Below, piece after piece: positions 24,089 through 34,856 of a DNA stretch of 64,000 nt. The DNA is taken from the NCBI RefSeq assembly GCF_032062135.1, contig NC_092862.1:64694190-64758189 (forward strand), written 5' to 3'. This DNA is from Pyxicephalus adspersus (lineage: Eukaryota > Chordata > Amphibia > Anura > Pyxicephalidae). The notes beneath the pieces are model-generated. The model had not been told where the DNA came from. It saw only the letters and a program-made list of their open reading frames with translations, and did no database searches. The stretch's first letter is position 1; each line of letters begins with the position of its first letter. A program made the position numbers and the translations under genes.

Positions 24089-25849
24089 CATTTTTACATT
24101 ACATAAATAGGTAGACAACTCATCACTGTAAAGTAAAAATTTTTTTTTTTTTTTTTAAGTGCAGCACTGCACTTAATCTAACAAGGAGAGAATTCCGGGA
24201 TAATGTGGGAGTGGATCATAGGAAGAACCAGCGCCATCGAGGGACCTGCCAGATTAAAGGTAAGTATCATTTTTTGGATAATCGACAGATCAACGATTAT
24301 TCATGATTATTTACGATTATATACAATTGTATAGTGCATGATTCTGTACATGCTATAACGAAACTATTGTTCAAAAATAATCCACCAATAGTGTACACAC
24401 ACTAGATACAATTGTTTGAACAATGCAGGAAGTGACGTGTACCGGGAAAGTGTACTGCAGAACAATCCACGATCACTGAACAACTGTACACACAATAAAT
24501 AGTGAACGTTCGTCGCCCAAACAGACACCCCAGGATGGCCATTCATTTCCAGCGACATTCCTCCTTCATCTGCGTCGTTCTGCATATTTTTTGTTACTGA
24601 TTATCAAACGACTGGTCGGTAATCATTTGTTTCCAATGTCAATTATTGTACGTAACCTTAGCTTGGCTCTCCATTCTACTTTGCATCCCTATTAGCCTCC
24701 TTGTTAGATTTGTGATTTGCTTTGTGTATTAGCAGTGTGATTTGTAGTACAAATATTTTTTCTTAGGTATGTGTATACTTCTTTGTTGTGTATCCTGATG
24801 ATTTGGATGTTACACCCTCTGCCTTAAAAATTCAATAAATCTTTTAAAGTAAAAGCAAATTCCTGTACACCTATTTCATCTGCATATGACTGAATTTTAA
24901 AAGCAGACCTATGATCAATATTTTTACTTTTAATGGCAAGTAAACATATAAGTTCCAGGCAAAAAAAGTAATAAAAAAATGAATGGAGTGGTTTCACTTT
25001 TTCCTCTTCTCCTTCAACATCAGTTCTGGAAAAACCAAGGAGCAATAGATGCCAGGAAATCTGTGTACAAGAATCCAACCCATCACCGGAAAGTTACAAA
25101 GCAGGGAGCATTTCTGCCTTTAACAACCACCACCAATTGAAAATGCTTGTTCATTAATAAACACAGTGGGGTGCCGTCCTACTAGCAAGTGGTTTTCAAA
25201 GGTGAAGTGTTTTGGGTGATACAGTTTTGCCTGCTATGCTAAAACAGCAATAAAAAATGTGAGCTCAGAACTTTTGATGGTTTTGCTTATCACCATTCTC
25301 TGCAATTTAAAACAATGTTACATAGAGACTAGATTACACATTTTTAGATATTTATTTGTTATTGTAGACTCAAAATACGAAAATACAGTTTCACTACTTG
25401 AAATGTGACAACCTAAAAATGTTAGAACTTACTGGACCTGAACACATACAAGGAACAGTAAACCAACAGGTTGATAAAGCCACAATTCACTTTATTTTAC
25501 TTTTAGATTAGTTTAGATTAGTGGTAGAAACTCTGTAGCTGAGATTGCTGACATCTCAAATACAAGTTGTGCAGATATCAGAGACAAACACGTTGCCGCC
25601 AGCCAGAATAAAGTGAATGAATACTATTGATGTGGGGAAGATTACCACACCATCAAGTTCTTTCCCATCGCTGATGTTTATAGGTAAACCAAAGATACCC
25701 CCAATGTTCATATCTCATGACATAAAGTGAAACCCAAGGATTTTTAGATTTCCAACATACGTCACCAGGCCTACAAAATGTTACAGTCTTGAGAGTAGTG
25801 GATATTGAAGTTTGCTTGTTTCACCATAATTACAAGTCTAGTCACAAAG
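24089..25849. other. No gene; probable decayed DNA-transposon sequence at 24260-24650
   Basis: The stretch 24260-24650 is rich in short ACGATTAT, TAATCG and GTGTACA words and looks like an unassigned MITE. Its ends are not defined. The remainder is unrecognised. Confidence 0.35.
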
Positions 25850-27560
25850 TTTGTGACTGAGGACAGACTGAGGAACTGGCGCATGTATCCAACTAAAGTA
25901 CCATGCCAACTCCTGGGAGATCACTTGAATGTATCTAAGAAAAGTTATTGGATATTACTGTTTTGGATATACTTGACAATCCCACACCAATAAAACAAAA
26001 AGTCTAATGAAGAAAGTAAGAGCTTTTATGCTTAATTTGTGACTTTGCTAGGGTTACTGATTTTGTGGTTTATCTACAATGTTACAAAAAAATGTATGTG
26101 GATCCCAGATCAAAAGAGAACACTGCAGACAGCCAAAGATACCATTAAAGCATACAACTCTCTGGGGCTCCAACAGCCTGGTAGCCTTTCTTTCTAAATG
26201 TGTCTACCACAGCACAGGAATTGTCTTTGGGGCTATGCCAAAAACACCCTTAACCAAAAGCTTACAAATTGTCTATTGGATCACTGTTTTTCACGGCACT
26301 AAAGAAATTTGCCCCCTCAGACAAACAACTTTTGGTTACTTATACCACATTTCAGCATATAGTACCAACTGCCAAACAACAATTGATGGTGGTAAAGATA
26401 GTTGCCTATTGCTGGGTGGGTGGGTCTGAGAGAGTTTATGCGTACATACTGATATAACCTGAAAGTGCACACTCCTGAAATAGAATTTGTACTGGAGTGA
26501 AAGAGGAGTAGTCTCTGCACAGAAACCCAATGCTATAATTCAGCAGCACACAGGACTTGTGACCTTTGAATATGTGGAACTAGAACAACCAGTTTTCAGA
26601 ATGGAAGTTTCAAAGAGGCTCCCTCCTGGAAACTTTCATTTTAAAAAAAGAAAATCTGTCTGGAACACTGGTGTATTGGTTATAATCACTTTAACAAACC
26701 AGATCTGAATTGCATTGGTTAACTAGCTCTCAACAGAGACGATGGTTTGCCAGATCAATGCAGTCATTGTGAATAACTGTTTGCTGACTAGAGAGATTAC
26801 ATGGACACAGATGATAACAACACAGCTGGACTGTGTTCAGATAACTTATCAGAATAATTTACAATTTGGAATGAAAATGAAAAAGAAGAGTGAGAAAATC
26901 AATGGTAGGGAACAGCAGACTATCCTATGGTTTCATGTCAATTCACACTCTGGGAATGTACACGACAAAGTAGGTGGCCAGTTGAAAGACTGACTCTGTT
27001 GAATGTACCAGACTCGAGGAGTGATCTCATGGACAATCAGGACACAAAGTTGCCAAAGGTATCTGGGAATAGACCAACAAGGAAAAGCACAGGACATACA
27101 TTAGTTGCAAATATATCGGTCACAATATATACTATATGTGAAGCTTTTCCAGGAGAACCCAGGCAAATATGGCAAGTGAATTACATTGACCCTCTTCCTT
27201 TGGGAGATACTATGGACTAAAATACTGAGCCCCCACAGCCAGAACTTTTAGTGAGATTTCACTGTCAACTGGCTTTATTACCTAGGCTATTACCCACTTG
27301 CCAATGGATGTGTGAATTGACTGAATGAATGAATGGACTGTTGAAAGAAAAAAAAAAAGGAAACTCAGCTTTACATAAACCTTTGGAGTGGGGAGAAACC
27401 ACCATTTTTTCATGACTGTTGAGCAAAATACATCTGACACAATACCTGATCTAATCATCACAACCCAAGAAAGGTTGGGAGGTTCCTTCAGGGACTTACA
27501 TCATCCCCACAGGCATACTAATGATGGTTGGTGACAAAACCCTACAATTTATTCACTTGA
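25850..27560 (+). pseudogene. Endogenous retrovirus pol relic (RT end, RNase H, integrase)
   Basis: An old retroviral pol copy on the plus strand, read in several frames. From about 25930 to 26440 there is a region resembling the end of reverse transcriptase and the connection to RNase H. A second RNase H part lies at about 26750-26990, with the HVNSH motif of that domain near 26934. A frame change then leads into the linker, and an integrase block with QIWQVNYIDPLP lies at about 27157-27192. The stretch after it is shortened: the integrase core with two of its acidic residues is missing before a MNGLLKEK block near 27328. Stops, shifts and this deletion make it inactive. No flanking LTR pair was found and gag and env are not visible. 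The gamma/epsilon-like assignment is inference. Confidence 0.62.
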
Positions 27561-30500
27561 AAAATCACTTACTGGTTGGACTGAGGAGAAAAAAATACAG
27601 AATTTATTGCCAGGGAGTACTCTGTAAATTTACTTATATTTAGAAAGATGAAATAGCATAAGACCTGGCTGTAGGTTCAATACTAATCCTTACTGAAAAT
27701 GTGAAAAAAAGAGTACAAAATCACTCAAAGCAGGCAAATTTTAGTATAGGTAACAACCAGTGCAGAAGGCAGGTATATGGAAAATAATAAGTAGAGTGGG
27801 ATCGGATGCTGTTTATTCTTTATGTTTATTCTGTTAGGCTGATCTCAATCCTAAAATAATATGGCAATGTAAAATGGTGGAGTCTGTGATGTTTTGGGGA
27901 TCTGCCGACCCTGAGATTGACAAGCATTTTCATGACATGATATACCACCTTAGGTAGACCTACATGTATCATTTACATGCACAACTGATGGCTGTTTAAT
28001 ATGCTAGTATTGAACGCTTTATTCTCTAGAATAATGTCTGCATGCTCCAAAAGAGCTGCTAAACCAAACTATTACAACCCAGTGAAAAGTGTTTAAGTAA
28101 ACTGGTAAAAGATTAATTAATAATTAAATCTTTGCCTACCAGAATGTCAAATATAACTGGTACTTGAACTACAACATGGCAAATGCCAAAGTTAAGAATT
28201 TCAGTGGGTCATGTGACATGCATAAAAAAGGGGAAATAATTTTTACAGCTGTAAAACTACAAAAAGAAAACTCAAAGGTTGATTGGAACTCATAGTAGTT
28301 AAGCTGTGTAAATTTTTAATCCCAGCACATTGGTTCTGGAGTTTCTGGATGGTTTGGGGCTATATTGCATGCTCTTGCATACATCATTACCTTTTGTTCC
28401 TGCTGCCATGTTTGAACTGCCTAATGTTTAGTGGTTTCCTTTGCTGTATTTCAGTACTGTGCTATCCCTGCTTTCCAAAGTTGGATTTTAGAAAATCTAG
28501 GTTTTACCTCTGACAAATGGCAAACTCATACATTACTCTTAACTCTGGATCAGGAGGACTGGTCCTTTAAAGAAGATTTAAAGCAGGCTCAAATGGCTTG
28601 TTTTTTCAGCCTATTTAAACTTTAGTAGGTATTTGCAGGCTCTTTTAAAGGAAAAATAAAACACAGGAAAATGTTGTAATGCACATATGTACTACATATG
28701 CTGTTTTTTTACTTTGCTCTGTCAAAAGCTTTAAAAAAATAAAAAGATAAAGAAGGAGAGATTACTTATTTTAAGTTTGTAATGAATAAAAACAAATGAC
28801 AGTAACATTTCTTAATGCTTCCTGTGATTAAAAAAGCCTTGCACATAACTATACCAAACTATATTTCTTGCAATACAGCATTCTAATTTTGGACAACAAA
28901 TGGCCATGTTTAAAAACTATTAAAACTTTTTTTGCTTTGCTCAAGTGCATTCTGCACTAATGATAGTCTATTTTTTACAGCATGTATTTAGGTAAGCAAA
29001 ATACTTTTGTTTCTCTTTCACTAAAAGTTTAAGCATGCATTAAACTATAGTATTTTTAAAGTATGCACACAAAGTATTGAAGCTTTCTGTTCCCATATTT
29101 TGTAAATCAGTGACTTAAAATCCCTCTTGACATTTACTGAGATACCATCAGGAATAAATTAAATAAACTGAAGTTGTAACTTTTTCCTCCTTTAGTCACA
29201 TTAGAAAAAAATGGATTAAATTTGTGTTAATGACATTCATTCGATATCAGCTTGAGAAGCTTCTGAAATCAATCATATTTAATTCACATGTGCAGTTTAC
29301 TACAATGGACCTCTTTCATCATCTACATTTGATCTGATTTAAGCAGAACTCCAGAACTTTTGTATATAAATACAAAAATGATATGATGCAAACAAAAGTC
29401 TGTTGACTTAGGCCCTAAGTATGGCAGATCATGTTTACTCATGGTCAGTGATGGCCAGCATATGTTGGCTCAGAAAAAAAATTTAAATCCTGAGCTAATT
29501 ATAGATTTAGTTAATCCTACCAGAAAGTCCATATTGGTATTATATTTTACAGAAATTCTAGTATAATGAGTTGTCTTCATTTAGGAAAGGTTATATGCCA
29601 ATGTAAACGATTTCTGCTTCTCAGAGACATTAAAATGTGTTCTGCATTTAAACATTTTAAATACGTTTGACAAGTAATAAATATGAAATGGCCGTCTGCC
29701 ATCTCAATAATGAATCAATGTGAATTTAAACGACTATTTTAAAGTGAATCATCACAAGTGCATATCTAAATATAACATGGTTCTCCTTAATGACATTCTA
29801 GTGGCTGAGTGATGTTTGCATCTTGTAGTAATCAAGTGGGAGAGAAGCTTTGAAAATGACTCACTAACAGCCCCTCAATTCCTTTCATGGTTACTAAGTT
29901 TCTCATTTAAATGCTCTGATTCCAAATCAGTATTTTGGGAATAATAATTAGAAAGATATAAAGTAATATCAAGTTTATTACTAACAGAGAACAAATATGA
30001 ATAAACAAAGTGGCATCAAAGAAGGAATCTGTCAAAATAATTTAATTAAAATCGATAAAAAGACCTAATGAAGTCACGAAAAGATTATGGAATAGCCATG
30101 AAGACTTTGGTTTGGGGCAATTTGTTTTTATTTTCATTTTTTGGTTATCACATTTTTGTCTCTGTAAAAGCCTAAAAGAAATAATATTTGATAGAAAAAT
30201 TGACAAATAAAATATTTTTTGGTAAATTATATACTTAAAAATTACTCTTTATGAATTCATTCTAATTGTACAGAATGATGCTACATTTAGTAAAATCCGA
30301 TTTCACAAAGGTGTACACAGGTTTAGCTAAATACAATGAAATTTAATTAAAATGTACATTCCTGATTTGTCTTTGATTTGCACAAGTCACAGTAAAATAA
30401 ACATATATAAGAATTTTGTGAATGAACACTAATTTTGCATCAGTTGGAAAGTTTACTATTAAGATAAACAGCTGGTACACCTTTAAAGTTGATGAATATT

Positions 30501-30872
30501 CTCTCTGCTGCTTCTTTTGCAAAATGTACTCTGTCTGCATAAAGATCTTGCTACTAAGAATAAACTATTTGCAACACTTTTTTCAGTTTCACACCCATGC
30601 TTGGCAATAACATGCACAATACCTTAATGAACAGTAATGCACTATGCATAAGTACCATTTATTTTGACTGGGGGCATACACTCTTTAATGCTACTAGGTG
30701 ACCTTTTTCCATGCCCAGCAATGTATGTGCTTTCCACAGGCTGACAATGTTTGTAGCCTGACATTATCATGGCCAGCTGAATACATCAATACCAAGCTAA
30801 GGAGCACTTCTTTGTGACCTTTAGAAAGGTGCACAATCAGCACCATATGTTAAAGTGTTCATATCGGGATGA
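27561..30872. other. Long repeat-poor stretch, no gene recognised
   Basis: About 3.3 kb without a recognisable mobile element. Open frames are short and lack motifs. The section from about 28640 to 30300 is the longest of this type in the first half of the window and might contain conserved non-coding elements; that needs a cross-species alignment. Confidence 0.4.
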
Positions 30873-31017
30873 TTATTAAAGCTCTCCAAGACTGGAGAAT
30901 GTAAACTATCATGGGGGTGCCTGGAAAATTTGGCAAACCAGGAATAGATTTCTTAAAAACATTTTTTATTTGACAAATGCTTTCAATCCTGGACAAAATC
31001 CAGGTTTGGTGTATCAC
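30873..31017. mobile_element. 225-bp foldback MITE, truncated copy
   Basis: Left half starts TTATTAAAGCTCTCC, then AAGACTGGAGAA. The right half is cut after the AATCCAGGTTTGGTG block and runs into the 60-base repeat at 31018. Confidence 0.6.
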
Positions 31018-31078
31018 ATAAATGAAATTAGAATCAGGTGTTCCTGAATAGGTGCCAGTTATTAAAACTTCTTTGAAT
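31018..31078. repeat. 60-base repeat shared with 43591-43650
   Basis: ATAAATGAAATTAGAATCAG, GTGTTCC, a GGTGCCAGTTA block and AATAAA-like words match the second copy at 43591 in order and spacing. Identity is only moderate. Its origin is unknown. Confidence 0.5.
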
Positions 31079-31088
31079 CAGGTCCACT

Positions 31089-31314
31089 GGGCCTTATTTA
31101 TTAAAGCTCCCCAAGGCTGGGGAAGATACAATTTTATCAGTAAACCTGGGTAATCCGAAAAACATGGAATAGATCTGGTCCAGAATTGAAAACATTTGCT
31201 TACAAATAGCAAATGACTTTTTGGAAATCCATTCCAGGTCTGCTGGATTATCCAGGTTCTCCAATTAAAGTGTATTTGCTCAGCAGTCTTGGAGAGCTTT
31301 AATAAATCAGGCCC
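31089..31314. mobile_element. 225-bp foldback MITE, full copy
   Basis: Begins GGGCCTTATTTATTAAAGCT and ends GAGCTTTAATAAATCAGGCCC, so the two ends are inverted. The family interior is present: CCTGGGTAATCC, ATCTGGTCCAGAATTG, TTTGCTTACAAATAGCAAAT and TGGATTATCCAGG. Confidence 0.8.
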
Positions 31315-32212
31315 GTTGTGTCACTTTTGAAAACAAACAAAAGGTTTATCTCAAGTGCCATTAAGACTTTTATTGTGATTTACATATTTTAAGTGAAGTC
31401 AGGTATACATTAAAATTTCCAGTATGTCAAAAGCCTTACTTTTAAAATATTTGTACATAATACAATATATTTTGCTTTTTTTGTTGGTTGCGTTTGAATC
31501 CTTTGGTATGTAATAAATTACTGGGGTGCCAAAATTTTAGCATATACTCATTCATTATACAACTGTTTAATTAAAATGTACCCTCTGGGATTCTATTATG
31601 TGTTGTGCATTATGAAAATTAGTCTGATCCTGACCCTGTTTGTAAACTGTGTTTTAAACTAAAAGATCATCAAGAATTTCAACAAGTTTTTTTTCTGATA
31701 CATTGTTGTACAAGTCCTCACTATTACTTTAAAGTGATTAGAGAGCTGACAGTTTAAAAAATAAATGTGTGTTCCCAAGCAGAAGATAGACAGGTTTAAA
31801 AACAGAAGACACAAAGTGTGAGCAAAACTCAGACTGCTATAGCTAATTAAAAAAGGTTATGATTAAAACTATCAACTAAACTATAAAACTAACAATGTAA
31901 CTTAACTTTCAACATATCAGTATCAATGCAACTATTTATTTTTCCATGCACTCGTGTTCTGTTTCATTATATCTCTGAAGGTTTTTGTTGTATCTACTGT
32001 ATTTATATATGAAATTAAAATTGTTGCTTGATGCTATGGGGGTGCAAATACAAAAAAATTGGGGAGTACTCAATTGTGTTTATGGAGAACATTTGGAACA
32101 TTGCATGTGTCCAATTATACTTAAGTTAACATGTGTACACATTCTTTACTAGGATTTAGATTTGATTTTACTGGGAAAATCTTAACATAATATAATAAAT
32201 ATACTATTTTAC
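31315..32212. other. AT-rich sequence, nothing recognised
   Basis: No gene or repeat family recognised. Confidence 0.45.
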
Positions 32213-32252
32213 ATAAAACAATTTAATAAATAAAAATAATAGAATAAAATAG

Positions 32253-32310
32253 GATTACAGTAGGTGTAGGAGGTCAGGGAATTAAGGTGTACATGGGATC
32301 ATGCTAGATA
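32253..32310 (-). repeat. Inverted copy of the PLE internal block at 34555-34612
   Basis: The reverse complement of this segment matches 34555-34612: GCATGATCCCATGTACA, TTAATTCCCTGAC and CCTACACCTACTG occur in the same order. It lies directly outside the left arm and represents the start of another unit joined after the arm. Confidence 0.75.
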
Positions 32311-32607
32311 GATCTGGTTAGGTGCCAAGCCTTAAACGTCCAAACACATGGACTCCATGGTATAGTCAAAAGGATAAGAAGAGAAGAGGAGAGAAAAGAA
32401 GGCTTTAGGCACAAAGAGAAGATTCATATTTTTATAAAAAATATAATTGCTTTATTAGTCAAATTTAAAAAATAATATCTAACTGGTGCACGAGTAAAAC
32501 ATGATATAAAAACATAACATATGCAGTTGTTTGATATGGTACTAAACATTACGTTAGAACTGTAGAGAATATTTACAAACTTGTGTAAGTAATCAGGGTC
32601 AAATACA

Positions 32608-32662
32608 GAGTCTCATCCTGACGCATTTAACCTAAGAAGGCTTCCTCAGGGGATATTTTTGA
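32608..32662 (-). ncRNA. Possible hammerhead-ribozyme-like motif
   Basis: On the minus strand the order is CTGAGGA, a short AGCC/GGTT stem, then TAAAT where a hammerhead has GAAA, then a GCGTCAGGATGAGAC tail. The right arm has GGCGAAACGC at 40002-40011 in the same place, so the ancestral form probably had CTGAGGA and GAAA together. Penelope-like elements are known to carry hammerhead ribozymes. Folding was not tested, and both copies look damaged. Confidence 0.35.
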
Positions 32663-32724
32663 GGCCGACAGACCCACACTATAATGGTTGAAAATACAGT
32701 GGTTACGTTATCGTATTCAGTCAA

Positions 32725-33266
32725 TTAACCCCCCAAGCGGTAACCCAGAGTGTTATTTGGTGTAAAAAAAAGTTGCTAAGAGCGGTAACTCCGAGTCCCA
32801 CTTAAGGTAGCTAAACCAATGTAAAACGATAGTAAATACAGTCTTACCTGATCCGCCAGCATCTTCCTTTGCGATCCCCCTCTTCTTTCTTCCTTTCCCC
32901 GGCGTCTTCCGCATCTGATGAGTCACTGGTGATGTCGGTACGTGCGGAAGTTCCGTTTAGGGCGTGGCATGAAATTCAAACCTATTTGTATTGCATTCAA
33001 TACAAAATAACTGTATTGAATGCAATACAGTGGATTTATATGTGTAAAGGCAGTACATTGTCTTTCATGAACATTAATTTTACAGTATATTATATAATAA
33101 TATGAGTATAATTTTTTTTTTTATTTAAAATTTGTTTTTTTATTTAATTTATTATTTTGACATTATTTTGTATTTCAAACTGTATTATACTCATACTATT
33201 GTATTATACTGTAATATAATGAAAAACAATGTACCGCTTTTAGACATAAATCCGGACAGAATTTAA
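32725..33266. mobile_element. piggyBac MITE inserted in the left PLE arm
   Basis: Bounded by TTAA at 32725-32728 and 33263-33266. The left tip reads CCCCCCAAGCGGTAACCC. The right tip has lost its GCGGT...GG end, keeping only TCCGGACAGAA before TTAA. Internal TTGTATTGCATTCAATACAA palindromes place it with the family at 54609. The matching position in the right arm reads CAATTAAGCGAGGC with no insertion, confirming both borders. Confidence 0.85.
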
Positions 33267-34386
33267 CTTAGTAAGGCTAACAAATTAAAACTATTTTTTA
33301 CAGATAATCGTAAGTTCTAATACAGTGATTTGACAAAATTGTATACAATATGCTCCTAATACAAGGCTTCCCAGTAGAATATTTCACTGTACCCATGCAA
33401 AATATAAACATTTAAGTTTTTGCTGTATGTTAATAGTAATAAATACAAATATAAAGTATACAACTTACATATCAAAGCCCACATAAATCGAATTTTGTCT
33501 GTTAAAGGATATATGGCTTTCAAGTATATTAAAATATAGAAGAAAGGACTATTGTTACAAATTGGATGTTGTAGGATAAATTATTTATTAAGAAAATAAA
33601 ATGATCAAAAATTTGACTTACAGTTTTATGACTGATTTTTCAATTCACCAAACTGCTATGAAGATAATCAGCTTGCAATGGTTATGTTACAGTGATTACA
33701 AATTAAAGGGGGAAAGGTATAGAAAAGAAGGTGGTATCATAGAGGTCGTTCAGGTCTAAGAGAAACAAGTAATTTAAGCACAATTACTTATTTCCTTTGA
33801 TGTATACCAACAGAAGCTCTCCAACAAGTATTCAAGAAAGGGGGGTATTATGGAGAATCATAGAATTGGAATAAGGTCTAAAGTTTCAATTGAAGAGTAC
33901 AATTCATTAAAGTTAAGAGTAAAGTACATTATTGTGCTTAATTGTGTCCCATAAACAGGACAAGGGGACAAACTATCTTACCTGTATGATATTTTAGGGT
34001 TGTAACAATTAGGATTGAAGATTTTAGTTGTTCATATTAACTATTATTATAGAACTGGAGGTTATTAATAGAACTGGAAGCTTGGAAAGTAATATAGCTT
34101 CAGACTTTCAATCTATTAGAAAGAAAATTATTAGAGGTATGTGAGTGAAGTACATCTTGTTATTTACAGAATAAATCATATGTGATCCAAGAAAAGCGAG
34201 TTGTACTTACATAAATGGAGGGTATATGGGGTGAGGAGGTTTTAAAGATGATAAGGTAATGAAGGGGTTAATTGAATCAGTTCATAATGAGAAATGCAAT
34301 AAAAAGAATATGAGGAGTATCGGTTAATCCAAGGTGATTATTAGAGGGATGACCGCTGCTTAGCAGTTATAGAATAATACAGCTAC

Positions 34387-34856
34387 TTACTTCTTCATTG
34401 GTGGTATGTGGGATGAAGCAGAGTGTCCGCAATCAGCCACAGGGGGACTGGATCTGTGGGCACGCTGTTCTATATATAGTAAGGCTATAGTAAGGTATAT
34501 TACGCTGCAAGGTGGCTGTGCACGTGCGCCTAGCTATGGCTCCCACCAGCTATCAGGCATGATCCCATGTACAACTTAATTCCCTGACCCCCTACACCTA
34601 CTGTGATCCTAATATTCTTTAGGGGCACAATTAAGAGGCCCCTTCTTTCTCCCCCCATCAGTCGGTAATTAAACTATATATTTCATTAATTATCATCCAA
34701 AATGGACATCCTAGATTCAAACTGGTAAAGATTTTATGTCACAAATTCAAGAAAATTGTCTTTACCTTTTAAAATATGATGAACAAAAAATTAAATCATT
34801 GAACCAAAAATTCTAAATTTGAAAGGAAATCCACCATTTATTGGCATATAAAGTTT
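34387..34856 (+). other. PLE 5' region of the core
   Basis: Non-coding sequence between the left arm and the first readable protein block. It includes the GCATGATCCCATGTACA block at 34559, whose inverted copy lies outside the left arm. Confidence 0.5.

Larger units (their letters stand above)
32366..34386 (-). repeat. Left inverted arm of the PLE
   Basis: Reverse complement of the right arm at 38899-40271 over about 1.4 kb, once the MITE at 32725-33266 is removed. Matching landmarks are CAAAAGGATAAGAAGAGAAG (outer end), AGTAATCAGGGTCAAATA, TCAGTCAATTAA, ATATATGGCTTTCAA and GAGGGATGACCGCTGCTTAG (inner end). It contains no open frame of note. Confidence 0.88.
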
